Shown one piece after another: positions 1 to 6,397 of a stretch of 6,473 nucleotides of DNA (position 1 is its first letter; each line of letters opens with the position of its first letter). The notes beneath the pieces were generated by a model. That model saw nothing but the letters and a program-made list of their open reading frames with translations. It was not told where the DNA came from and searched no databases. The translations under genes and the position numbers were made by a program. This stretch comes from Candidatus Methylomirabilota bacterium (GTDB lineage Bacteria; Methylomirabilota; Methylomirabilia; Methylomirabilales; CSP1-5). The DNA lies in contig JAKEGQ010000057.1 in the NCBI GenBank assembly GCA_022615475.1, positions 1 to 6,473 of the forward strand, in the 5' to 3' direction.

Positions 1-1032
1 GCCCTCCTCGCCGAGGTGCGGGAAGGCCTCAAGGTATTGTTCCAGACGACCGAAGAGGTCCTCCTCTTCGCCGCCTCGGGGACCGGAGGGATGGAAGCGG
101 CAGTGGTCAACACCCTTTCGCCGGGCGAGAAGGCGCTGGTGATCCGGAGCGGAAAGTTTGGAGAGCGATGGGGAGAGATCTGTGAAGCCTACGGCGTGCA
201 CATCACGCCGATCGACGTCCCCTACGGGAAGGCGGTGGATCCCGGGCTCGTGGCCGCCGCCATGGCGAAGGACCCCCAGATCGCCGTCGTCCTCAGTACC
301 CATAGCGAAACCTCGACGGGGGTCCTCCACGATATCAAGGCCATCGCTGAGGTCGTCCGAAAGACCCCCGCCCTCTTGGTGGTGGATGCGATCACCAGCC
401 TGGGAGTGCTGGACGTTCCCATGGATGATTGGGGATTGGATGTGGTGGTCGCCGGCTCGCAGAAGGCCCTCATGCTGCCGCCTGGCCTGGCCTTGGTCGG
501 GGTCAGCCGGAAGGCGTGGGCGGCGGTGGAGCGATCTCGCCTGCCGAAGTATTACTTTGACTTTGCGGCGGAACAGAAGCATCTGCTCAAGAACCAGTCT
601 CGGTTCACCCCGGCCATCTCGCTGGTCGTCGGACTGCGGGAGACCCTCAGGATGATCCGGAGTGAGGGGCTCCCCAATATCTTCCGCCGCCACGAGAGAC
701 TCGCGGCCGCCATGCGGGCGGGGATCACTGCCCTCGGCTTGGAGCTCTTTGCCGAGCGACCGAGCCCCGCGGTGACGGCCGTGCGTGTCCCGAGAGGGCT
801 CGATGGCGGTACCATCCTCAAGACGCTCCGGACCAGGCATCGGGTGATCATCGCGGGTGGTCAGGGATCAATGAAGGGGAAGATCTTTCGCCTGGCCACC
901 ATGGGGTATGCGGACTCGTCGGATGTGGTCGTTGCACTCTCGGCACTGGAACTGACGCTCGCGGAGGTGGGGTACCCGGTGAAACTCGGTGATGGCATCC
1001 GGGCTGCCCAGGAAGTCCTCCAACGACAGTAA
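1..1032 (+). CDS. Class V PLP-dependent aminotransferase (alanine/serine-glyoxylate type), 5'-truncated
   Basis: The reading frame is open from the first base, so the gene starts left of the window; 343 codons plus the TAA stop at 1030-1032 are present. Family members are usually about 380-390 residues, so roughly 40 N-terminal residues are missing. The GTG at 16 is internal, not the start. Visible fold type I features are a Gly-rich phosphate-binding stretch (ASGTGGMEAA, window codons 25-34), an STHSETSTG segment, the cofactor-ring aspartate in VVDAITSLG (codon 129, nt 385-387) and the Schiff-base lysine in AGSQKALMLPPG (codon 155, nt 463-465). Known relatives are alanine-glyoxylate, serine-glyoxylate and serine-pyruvate aminotransferases; some archaeal and bacterial members act on phosphoserine. 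Lying 31 bp upstream of serA, it may transaminate 3-phosphohydroxypyruvate, which is inference. The family call is firm; substrate is not determined. Confidence 0.93.
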   Translation, partial: ALLAEVREGLKVLFQTTEEVLLFAASGTGGMEAAVVNTLSPGEKALVIRSGKFGERWGEICEAYGVHITPIDVPYGKAVDPGLVAAAMAKDPQIAVVLSTHSETSTGVLHDIKAIAEVVRKTPALLVVDAITSLGVLDVPMDDWGLDVVVAGSQKALMLPPGLALVGVSRKAWAAVERSRLPKYYFDFAAEQKHLLKNQSRFTPAISLVVGLRETLRMIRSEGLPNIFRRHERLAAAMRAGITALGLELFAERPSPAVTAVRVPRGLDGGTILKTLRTRHRVIIAGGQGSMKGKIFRLATMGYADSSDVVVALSALELTLAEVGYPVKLGDGIRAAQEVLQRQ

Positions 1033-1053
1033 GAGACCAGGGGGCTCACGGAT

Positions 1054-1057
1054 GGAG
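1054..1057 (+). promoter_or_regulatory. Shine-Dalgarno that favours the serA start at 1064
   Basis: GGAG lies six bases before the ATG at 1064. An in-frame ATG at 1052 has its own AGGGGG upstream (1039-1044), so the longer start (four extra residues, MERP) cannot be excluded. The 1064 start gives the N-terminus MQVLITDDLSPRG, which lines up with the usual beginning of SerA. Confidence 0.55.
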
Positions 1058-1063
1058 AGACCG

Positions 1064-2644
1064 ATGCAGGTCCTGATCACCGATGACCTTTCCCCCAGAG
1101 GTCTGGAGGTCCTTCGCCAGAATCCCAACATCCACCTCACGCTTCAACCGCGGATCTCGCCCGAAGAGCTGCTCAAGGTGATCGACCAGTACGACGCCCT
1201 GATCGTTCGCAGCGCCACGAAGGTGACCGCCGATGTGATCCAGACCGGGAAGCGGCTCAAGGTGATCGGTCGCGCCGGCGTGGGGGTGGATAACGTCGAT
1301 GTGGAGGCGGCCACCGCCCAGGGCGTGGTGGTCATGAACACTCCGACGGGGAACACCATCACGACCGCCGAGCACACGATCTCGCTCCTCTTGGCCCTCG
1401 CAAAGCATGTGCCCCAGGCGGCGGCCTCACTCCAGGCGAGGCGGTGGGAAAAGGGGAAGTTCCTGAACGTGGAGCTGTACAACAAGACGCTGGGGATCAT
1501 CGGGCTGGGGCGGATCGGCTCGGAGGTCGCGAAGCGGGCGAAGGGCTTTGCCATGCGTGTCATCGCGTACGATCCTTTCATCTCGACCGAGGTCGCGAGC
1601 CGGATCGGCGTCGAACTCGCCGATCTCGATGAGGTCTACCGCCAGGCAGACTTCGTGACCATTCACGTCCCGCTTGGCCCCGACACGCACCACATGATCA
1701 GCCGCGAGACCATCGGCCTGATGAAGCGGGGGGTGCGGATCATCAACTGCGCCCGGGGGGGCGTGGTGGACGAGGAGGCCCTTTACGAGGCGTTGGTGAG
1801 CGGACACGTGGCCGGTGCCGCGTGTGACGTCTTCGAAAAAGAACCGGCGACCGCCAGCCCGCTCTTTTCCCTGGAGAACTTCATCGGCACCCCGCATCTC
1901 GGAGCCGCCACCGCCGAGGCCCAGGATAACGTGGCCGTCGCTATCTCTCAGCAGGTGGCGGACTTCTTGACCACGGGGGTGATCCGGAACTCGGTGAACA
2001 CCCCTTCGATCGAGCCGGAAATTCTGGCCAAGATCAGGCCGTATCTTACCCTCGCGGAAAAGCTCGGACGGCTCAACTCGCAGCTGGCCGAGGGGCGGTT
2101 CCGCGAGATACGCATCGAGTACACCGGAGAGGTCGCGAGCTATGACACCTCACCCCTCACGGCGTCGGTGGTCAAGGGGGTGCTCGATCCGATCATTTCA
2201 AGCACCATCAACATCGTCAATGCCCTGCCCTTCGCCAGACAGCGGGGAATCCGCGTGGTGGAGTCGAAGAGCACCGAGGAAGAAGACTACGCGAGCCTCA
2301 TCTCTGTCATTATCCAGACCGACCGAGGGCAGCACCTCGCGGCCGGGACCCTTTTCAGCCGACGAGAGCCTCGGGTGGTGCGGATCGATGAATTCTCTCT
2401 CGAGGCCGTGCCGGAAGGGTATCTCCTCATCTTCTCCAACTTTGATGTCCCGGGGGTGATCGGCAAGATCGGTACCCTGCTCGGGCAGAGTCAGGTCAAC
2501 ATCGCCGGCATGGTGCTCGGCCGAGAGAAGCCGGGCGGCCGGGCGGTTTCGGTCGTGAACGTCGATAGCGCGATCCCCACGCCGATCCTCGACCAGATCC
2601 GGCGGATTCCCAACATCGTCTATGCCAAGGTGGTGAAGGTCTGA
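1064..2644 (+). CDS. serA: D-3-phosphoglycerate dehydrogenase, long form with C-terminal ACT domain
   Basis: Cytoplasmic enzyme oxidising 3-phosphoglycerate to 3-phosphohydroxypyruvate with NAD+, the committed step of the phosphorylated serine pathway. From the ATG at 1064 it is 526 residues, the usual size of long-form SerA. The substrate-binding lobe (about 1-97, with RAGVGVDNVD from residue 70) is followed by a Rossmann NAD lobe with GLGRIG at 147-152. The catalytic Arg-Glu-His set is visible: R231 in NCARGGVVDEEAL, E260 in FEKEP and H278 in TPHLGAAT. An intervening (allosteric substrate-binding type) domain covers about 325-450. The ACT domain covers about 452-526, with D461 and N479 (DVPG...VNIAG) where serine contacts occur in characterised SerA proteins, so serine feedback is plausible but unproven. 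The gene follows an aminotransferase gene and ends one base before the hisZ start. The open frame reaches back to 989, but that would overlap the upstream gene. Confidence 0.97.
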   Translation: MQVLITDDLSPRGLEVLRQNPNIHLTLQPRISPEELLKVIDQYDALIVRSATKVTADVIQTGKRLKVIGRAGVGVDNVDVEAATAQGVVVMNTPTGNTITTAEHTISLLLALAKHVPQAAASLQARRWEKGKFLNVELYNKTLGIIGLGRIGSEVAKRAKGFAMRVIAYDPFISTEVASRIGVELADLDEVYRQADFVTIHVPLGPDTHHMISRETIGLMKRGVRIINCARGGVVDEEALYEALVSGHVAGAACDVFEKEPATASPLFSLENFIGTPHLGAATAEAQDNVAVAISQQVADFLTTGVIRNSVNTPSIEPEILAKIRPYLTLAEKLGRLNSQLAEGRFREIRIEYTGEVASYDTSPLTASVVKGVLDPIISSTINIVNALPFARQRGIRVVESKSTEEEDYASLISVIIQTDRGQHLAAGTLFSRREPRVVRIDEFSLEAVPEGYLLIFSNFDVPGVIGKIGTLLGQSQVNIAGMVLGREKPGGRAVSVVNVDSAIPTPILDQIRRIPNIVYAKVVKV

Positions 2645-2645
2645 C

Positions 2646-3941
2646 GTGATCCCCACGGCCATTCCCAAAGGGGTTCGGGTTCTCTCCCCGCCCGAAACAG
2701 CCCGCCTTCGTTGGATTCAGAAGAAACTCCTTACGGTCTTCCAGCGTTGGGGCTTTCGGGAAGTGCTGACCCCGACCTTTGAATACTTGGAGGTCTTCGC
2801 CCACGGAGCGGGAGACGGAGTCCAGGGGGAGACCTTCAAGTTCGTCGACCGGCAAACCGGGCTTCTCCTGGCGCTGCGGTCCGATCTCACCCCCCAGGTC
2901 GCGCGCATGGTGGCCTCCACCATGCGGGACGATCCGCTGCCGCTACGCCTCGCATACTCCGCCTCGGTCTTCCGGCACGAGGAGCCCCAGGCGGGACGAC
3001 AGCGGGAGTTCTTCCAGGCCGGTGTGGAACTCATCGGTTCGGATCGGCCCGAGGCGGACGCCGAGATGATCGCCATGGCGGTCGAGGGATGTCAGGAGGC
3101 GGGCCTTCGACACTTCCAGATCGACGTCGGGCAGGTGGAGTATCTCCGAGGCCTCCTGAGCGCCCTCAACCCGCCCCCAGAACTTCGCCGCAGGATCCTG
3201 TCAGCCCTCCGGCGGAAGGACGCCGTAGAGCTCGAGTTGACGATGAAGCCTCTGCCAGCCGCGGCCCGATTGAAAGAGGGGATTCAGAACTTGACCGCGC
3301 TGTACGGTGGAGAGGCGATTCTCGAAAAGGCAAAGGGCTGGGCGGTCACAGAGCAATCGCGATTCGCCCTCGAAAACCTGACGCAGGTCTATGCCGTCCT
3401 CAAGACCTACGGCCTGGCCGACCACATCATCATCGACCTGGGAGAGACCTACGCCTTTGATTATCACACCGGTGTGGTCTTTCAGGTCTTCACCGAGTCG
3501 CTGGGCTATCCCATCGCAAGCGGCGGCCGCTACGACAATTTGATCGGCCAGTTCGGCTATCCCTGCCCCGCGACCGGTTTCGCTTTCGAGCTGGAGAAGG
3601 TCCTGGCCGCCCTAGAAACGGAGGGCATCCTCCCGCGCGATCAGGGGCCGCACTTCCTCATCATCGACTTCAATCCGGACAAGCGTCAGGCTTTGCGCAT
3701 CGCCCGGACGCTCAGGAGCAAGGGCTACGCCGTCGCTAGGGATATCATCCGGCGCGATCTCGAGGGGTCGCTCCACTATGCCCAGGTCAGCGCCATCCCC
3801 CGGGTGATCATCCTGGGGCTCGAGGGAATCCCCGGAGACCGGCTGACGTTGCGAGATCTCACCACCGGGACGGCGACGACCTTTTCCGTCACTGAGTTTT
3901 GCCAGCAGGTCACGGATGGGACGGTGCGATGGCCAACGTGA
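2646..3941 (+). CDS. hisZ: ATP phosphoribosyltransferase regulatory subunit HisZ
   Basis: A class II aminoacyl-tRNA-synthetase paralogue that cannot charge tRNA. In HisZ systems it forms a hetero-octamer with short HisG, activating it and carrying histidine feedback control of the first histidine-biosynthetic step. The 431-residue protein shows LRSDLTPQVAR at 77-87, a motif 2-like FRHEEPQAGRQREFFQ at 109-124, FDYHTGVVF at 271-279 and SGGRYDNLIGQFG with GGRYDN at 293-298. LRSDLT and the divergent FDYHTG in place of the histidyl-tRNA synthetase RGLDYY signature favour HisZ over HisRS. Residues about 336-425 look like the C-terminal anticodon-binding-type domain of HisRS. The start is GTG, preceded by GAAGG at 2635-2639 with six bases of spacing, and lies one base after the serA stop. 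Its end overlaps purA by 13 bp. No hisG is in the window. HisRS is the only serious alternative and I judge it unlikely. Confidence 0.93.
   Translation: MIPTAIPKGVRVLSPPETARLRWIQKKLLTVFQRWGFREVLTPTFEYLEVFAHGAGDGVQGETFKFVDRQTGLLLALRSDLTPQVARMVASTMRDDPLPLRLAYSASVFRHEEPQAGRQREFFQAGVELIGSDRPEADAEMIAMAVEGCQEAGLRHFQIDVGQVEYLRGLLSALNPPPELRRRILSALRRKDAVELELTMKPLPAAARLKEGIQNLTALYGGEAILEKAKGWAVTEQSRFALENLTQVYAVLKTYGLADHIIIDLGETYAFDYHTGVVFQVFTESLGYPIASGGRYDNLIGQFGYPCPATGFAFELEKVLAALETEGILPRDQGPHFLIIDFNPDKRQALRIARTLRSKGYAVARDIIRRDLEGSLHYAQVSAIPRVIILGLEGIPGDRLTLRDLTTGTATTFSVTEFCQQVTDGTVRWPT
3929..3941 (+). other. 13 bp overlap of hisZ end with purA start
   Basis: The purA ATG lies inside hisZ and the hisZ TGA (3939-3941) falls within the first codons of purA in another frame. 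With the weak purA ribosome-binding site, this layout suggests that ribosomes finishing hisZ initiate purA. Coupling is inferred from spacing only. Confidence 0.8.
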
Positions 3942-5233
3942 TTGTGGTCGGTACCCAGTGGGGGGACGAGGGCAAGGGAAAGATCGTTGACACCATCAGC
4001 GAGTCTTTCGACGCCGTGGCCCGCTACCAGGGGGGGAACAACGCAGGGCACACGGTGGTGGTTGGCACCGAGAAGGTCGTCCTGCATCTCGTCCCCTCGG
4101 GCATCCTTCGGAAAGGGAAGATCTGCATCCTCGGCAACGGGGTGGTGGTCGATCTTCCAGGCCTCACCCATGAGCTCCACCAGCTTCGCCGTCTGGACGT
4201 GAAAGCGGAGGGACACCTCTATATCGGTAAGAACGCGCACCTCGTCCTTCCCTATCACAAGATCCTGGACCAAGAGCGGGAGAAGCATGGCGCCCGCCCC
4301 CTCGGCACCACCGGTCGCGGAATCGGTCCGGCGTACGCGGATAAGGCGGCCAGAGTGGGGATTCGGATCGGAGACCTTTTCGATCCGGCCCTCTTTCATG
4401 AGCGATTGCGCGTCAATCTCGCCGAAAAGCAGGCTCATGGCCCGGCGACAAGCGCCCTGCACTCTCTCGACACCCAGCGCGTCTTCGACGAGCAGATGGC
4501 CCATTTCCGTGAGGTCCAAGGCTTCCTGGTCGATGCCTCGGCGACGCTCAACAGGATGATTGACGAGGGAAGGAAGATCTTGTTCGAGGGGGCGCAGGGG
4601 ACCCTGCTAGATGTGGACCTGGGGACGTACCCGTATGTCACCTCGAGCAGCGCGACAGCGGGAGGGGCCTGCACCGGGACCGGGGTTGGACCGACCCGGA
4701 TTGATGGCGTCTTGGGCGTTACGAAGGCCTACACCACCAGAGTGGGCGAAGGTCCTTTCCCCACGGAGCTCAAGGACAGTACCGGTGAGGAACTACGCAA
4801 TCGCGGTCGAGAGTACGGGGCCACGACAGGGCGGCCCAGGCGGTGCGGGTGGCTCGACGCGCTCTCCCTCCGATATGCGGTCCGGGTGAACGGCCTCAGC
4901 ACTTTAGCCCTGACCAAGCTGGATGTCCTGGACACCTTCCCCGTACTCCAGATATGTCAGGCCTACCGCTACCGGGGTCAAATCCTCGAGGAATTCCCAA
5001 ACGAGACCGACATCCTCAAGGAATGCCAACCGGTCTACGAAGAGATTGAGGGTTGGCAGGAGAACACGATGGGGTGCACATCCGTGGCGGAGCTGCCCAA
5101 GAAATGCCACGCCTTCCTGGATCGACTCGAGGCCATCCTTGGGATCGACATCTCGATCATCTCCACGGGCCCTGAGCGGGGCCGAACCATCCTCCTACCC
5201 ACCCCCACCCTGAAACAATGGGGCCTCGCTTAG
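3929..5233 (+). CDS. purA: Adenylosuccinate synthetase
   Basis: Joins IMP and aspartate using GTP to form adenylosuccinate, the first committed step from IMP to AMP, in the cytoplasm. The ATG at 3929 gives 434 residues, normal for bacterial PurA. It also places the catalytic pair at family positions: D13 in WGDEGKGKIVD (11-21) and H41 in GGNNAGH (35-41). Further signatures are GTTGRGIGPAY at 126-136 (IMP binding), EGAQGTLLD from residue 220, the loop TTGRPRRCGW at 299-308, and TKLD at 329-332 near the guanine site. The frame is open back to a TTG at 3899, but that start would add residues unlike PurA and deepen the overlap with hisZ. Only a weak GGGA (3918-3921) precedes the ATG, so translation probably depends on coupling to hisZ. 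It is the last plus-strand gene of the cluster; no standard intrinsic terminator follows. Confidence 0.98.
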   Translation: MANVIVVGTQWGDEGKGKIVDTISESFDAVARYQGGNNAGHTVVVGTEKVVLHLVPSGILRKGKICILGNGVVVDLPGLTHELHQLRRLDVKAEGHLYIGKNAHLVLPYHKILDQEREKHGARPLGTTGRGIGPAYADKAARVGIRIGDLFDPALFHERLRVNLAEKQAHGPATSALHSLDTQRVFDEQMAHFREVQGFLVDASATLNRMIDEGRKILFEGAQGTLLDVDLGTYPYVTSSSATAGGACTGTGVGPTRIDGVLGVTKAYTTRVGEGPFPTELKDSTGEELRNRGREYGATTGRPRRCGWLDALSLRYAVRVNGLSTLALTKLDVLDTFPVLQICQAYRYRGQILEEFPNETDILKECQPVYEEIEGWQENTMGCTSVAELPKKCHAFLDRLEAILGIDISIISTGPERGRTILLPTPTLKQWGLA

Positions 5234-5246
5234 CTCACGATCGTCC

Positions 5247-5276
5247 GGCCGAGAAAAAAGAGCAACACCTTCGGCC
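5247..5276. repeat. Short inverted repeat just after purA, containing an A6/T6 run
   Basis: GGCCGA (5247-5252) and TCGGCC (5271-5276) can pair as a 6 bp stem with an 18-base loop, starting 14 bases after the purA stop. There is no T-run behind it on the plus strand, so it is not a standard intrinsic terminator for purA. On the minus strand a run of six T (complement of 5254-5259) follows a weak GAGC/GCTC stem, a poor terminator candidate for minus-strand transcription. Role unknown. Confidence 0.3.
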
Positions 5277-5555
5277 CCTCGCTCCCGGGCTCTCGCGGCG
5301 ACCCTGGTCGGCGGCTTACGGCCTGGGTCCCTCCGTGTTCACGATCCCTGCAAAGAAGGCGGGCACGGCTCGGGGAAAGGCCTCCGCGGTCAGCCTTCCC
5401 CCTCGCCGGAGAAGAGGAGCGGACCGTCGCCCGCCGAGGGGCCCCGCCGCTTCCGCCAATGTCGCTCGGGCCCCGCAGGTGCTGCCCAAGCAAGCAAGGC
5501 GTGTCTCTTCGGGAGGGTGAGGGGAGGTGGGCCTGGACCCGGCGCAACCTGGTTT

Positions 5556-5578
5556 GCGGCGGCCCGGGGTCCCGCCGC
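5556..5578. repeat. Strong GC hairpin
   Basis: GCGGCGG (5556-5562) and CCGCCGC (5572-5578) form a 7 bp all-GC stem with a nine-base loop. No T-run follows on either strand, so it is not a classical terminator. Such stems arise readily in GC-rich DNA, so function is uncertain. Confidence 0.4.
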
Positions 5579-5614
5579 CGGCGCGGCGCGCAGGTGGCGG
5601 GAAATATCGCATTA

Positions 5615-5690
5615 ACCGCGGACCGATCACCGATGACAGAAAGAACCTCTTGGTTTTGACGGTCGTCGGTCATCCGTCATCGGTCAGCGG
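5615..5690. repeat. Heptamer repeat block arranged as an inverted pair
   Basis: The left half reads ACCGCGG, ACCGATC, ACCGATG, AC in exact seven-base steps from 5615 to 5637. The right half reads GGTCGTC, GGTCATC, CGTCATC, GGTCAGC from 5661 to 5688, which is the same heptamer on the other strand. The two halves can pair: 5623-5637 against 5676-5690 matches at 13 of 15 positions, including a perfect nine (ACCGATGAC with GTCATCGGT). The loop of 38 bases holds a smaller AACC/GGTT hairpin (5645-5656). The period and symmetry are plain in the sequence; function is unknown. It lies about 40 bp from the lipoprotein stop and could stop transcription from either side or be a dispersed REP-like element. 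Confidence 0.65.
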
Positions 5691-5726
5691 GTCGGGGGCC
5701 GAAGGTGCTGTTGCAGGGGCTCCAGG

Positions 5727-6116
5727 TCACAGCCTGTGAATCTCAAGACCTCCCATGAGGACCATGAAATACCCAGTTTGGAAGGTACGCCCACGGGCCC
5801 GGGCACCTCTTGTTACCTTGAATATTGCGAACGGCCCTGACGTTGCACAGAGGCCGACCGGCTGCACACCCTTCCAGTCCGAACCAAAGAGGTCCGCGTA
5901 GTGCCTGTCGTCGCACGGTGGGACCTCTTCGGCCTGGCTCCAGTCCCCGTCCTGCCGCAAGGAGACGAGATACTTGCCCCCCACCTTAGTCACCTTGATT
6001 TCAGGAGGACCATTCGCCTGGATGGCGTACTCACCCACCAGAGCGTCGGGCGACCCTGAACCGCAGCCGACGACCACCATTACAATGCAGGTCAGAAGTC
6101 CGCCCCGGTATCTCAA
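5727..6116 (-). CDS. Small predicted lipoprotein of unrecognised family
   Basis: 129 residues on the minus strand, TTG start at 6116-6114 and TGA stop at 5729-5727. The N-terminus is a good lipoprotein signal: MRYR, a hydrophobic stretch GGLLTCIVMVVV, then the lipobox VVGC with the lipidated cysteine at residue 18, followed by GSGS. The mature part is about 110 residues with segments such as GEYAIQANGPPEIKVTKVGG (29-48), KYLVSL (48-53) and FAIFKVTRG (96-104). Two cysteines, C68 and C90, could form a disulfide outside the cytoplasm. A short, mostly beta-strand domain is my guess. I recognise no family and assign no function. The TTG is supported by GAGGTG just upstream and by the complete signal sequence; the next methionine (residue 13) would destroy the signal. 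It is convergent with purA and stands alone. Confidence 0.8.
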   Translation of the reverse strand: MRYRGGLLTCIVMVVVGCGSGSPDALVGEYAIQANGPPEIKVTKVGGKYLVSLRQDGDWSQAEEVPPCDDRHYADLFGSDWKGVQPVGLCATSGPFAIFKVTRGARARGRTFQTGYFMVLMGGLEIHRL

Positions 6117-6120
6117 GGGC

Positions 6121-6126
6121 CACCTC
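6121..6126 (-). promoter_or_regulatory. Shine-Dalgarno for the TTG start of the lipoprotein gene
   Basis: Read on the minus strand, GAGGTG ends four bases before the TTG at 6116. With the intact signal peptide this decides the start, since there is no upstream in-frame ATG or GTG that I can see and the nearest internal ATG is too late. Confidence 0.65.
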
Positions 6127-6186
6127 GCGCAACAAGCACAGCAATTGAACTGGATATTGCTTGCGTCGGGGCTGCAACGTGAGAGC

Positions 6187-6216
6187 AGGGTAGCAGAGAG
6201 AATCGGAGGATTGCAA
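6187..6216 (-). promoter_or_regulatory. Possible sigma70-type promoter of the lipoprotein gene
   Basis: On the minus strand, TTGCAA (6216-6211) is followed after 18 bases by TACCCT (6192-6187). This would start transcription near 6180 and leave a leader of about 60 bases. Both boxes match the consensus only partly. The leader would contain an AGCAAT/ATTGCT inverted repeat (6140-6161). Confidence 0.25.
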
Positions 6217-6360
6217 GACCCGACCGCTATGATCCTGGCCCTCGTCAGGTGAGGCGGCCTGTTGACGTTGGGGGCTCATGAAGGAATTGCCAGCGGCATT
6301 GTCGCGTAAGGATCGGGATGCCACCTGGGGTGAGTCTCGGGCAGCGCGACGGGCTGGGGA

Positions 6361-6389
6361 TTGACTGCGGTCGGATAAAGGTGCAGAAT
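6361..6389 (+). promoter_or_regulatory. Sigma70-type promoter for tRNA-Lys
   Basis: TTGACT (6361-6366, five of six to the -35 consensus) is followed after exactly 17 bases by CAGAAT (6384-6389, four of six to the -10 consensus). The expected start, about seven bases on, is near 6396, only about two bases before the tRNA 5' end at 6398. Confidence 0.6.
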
Positions 6390-6397
6390 CAGGGCAT

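Larger units (their letters stand above)
5262..5714. repeat. Distant imperfect inverted repeat bounding the interval
   Basis: CACCTTCGGCCCC at 5266-5278 is the exact reverse complement of GGGGCCGAAGGTG at 5695-5707 (13 of 13). The match resumes with GCAA at 5262-5265 against TTGC at 5711-5714 after a three-base insertion in the right copy. The arms sit about 30 bp after purA and about 12 bp from the lipoprotein stop, enclosing about 450 bp. This could be the ends of a small non-autonomous element or two copies of a dispersed motif. I see no target-site duplication. Confidence 0.45.
5234..5726. other. Gene-poor interval between convergent purA and lipoprotein genes
   Basis: About 490 bp with no reading frame I would call a gene. 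The long open frames here are Arg/Pro/Gly-rich products of high GC, lack convincing start signals and resemble no family I know. The interval carries a short hairpin just after purA, a pair of distant inverted repeats near its two ends, a strong all-GC hairpin and a block of heptamer repeats in inverted orientation, each listed separately. It could be a non-autonomous repeat element, a structured RNA or a bidirectional termination region; the sequence alone does not decide. Confidence 0.5.
6117..6397. other. Intergenic region between the lipoprotein gene and tRNA-Lys
   Basis: This divergent spacer holds the upstream signals of the lipoprotein gene on the minus strand and the tRNA promoter on the plus strand. 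I found no convincing gene in it. A 28-codon frame at 6278-6364 has only a weak, badly spaced ribosome-binding site. Confidence 0.5.

Noticed and set aside
989..1063. Upstream extension of serA into the end of the aminotransferase gene
   Set aside because: The added residues are unlike SerA, and ATG 1064 with GGAG upstream gives the expected N-terminus and length.
2646..3941. Histidyl-tRNA synthetase instead of HisZ
   Set aside because: LRSDLTPQ and FDYHTGVVF stand in place of the synthetase signatures, including the RGLDYY motif, and the layout fits HisZ.
5218..5520. Plus-strand open frame of 100 codons beginning inside the purA end
   Set aside because: Composition is dominated by Arg, Pro and Ala, no recognised motif, and its start lies inside the purA coding sequence without a separate signal.
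5316..5630. Minus-strand open frame of 104 codons in the same interval
   Set aside because: Low-complexity Ala/Gly/Arg-rich translation, no convincing ribosome-binding site, and it competes with another open frame over the same bases.
5230..5673. Minus-strand open frame of 147 codons overlapping the end of purA
   Set aside because: It is Arg/Pro/Gly-rich, runs through the heptamer repeats and the GC hairpin, overlaps the purA stop and shows no family motif; typical of chance open frames in GC-rich DNA.
5615..5690. CRISPR array
   Set aside because: The repeat unit is seven bases, without regular unique spacers and in inverted halves; no cas gene is nearby.
5974..6324. Open frames opposite and upstream of the lipoprotein gene
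   Set aside because: They are out of frame with a well-supported lipoprotein gene and carry no signal or motif of their own.
6278..6364. 28-codon plus-strand frame upstream of tRNA-Lys
   Set aside because: Very short, the only upstream G-rich stretch is three bases from the ATG, and its stop runs into the tRNA promoter.
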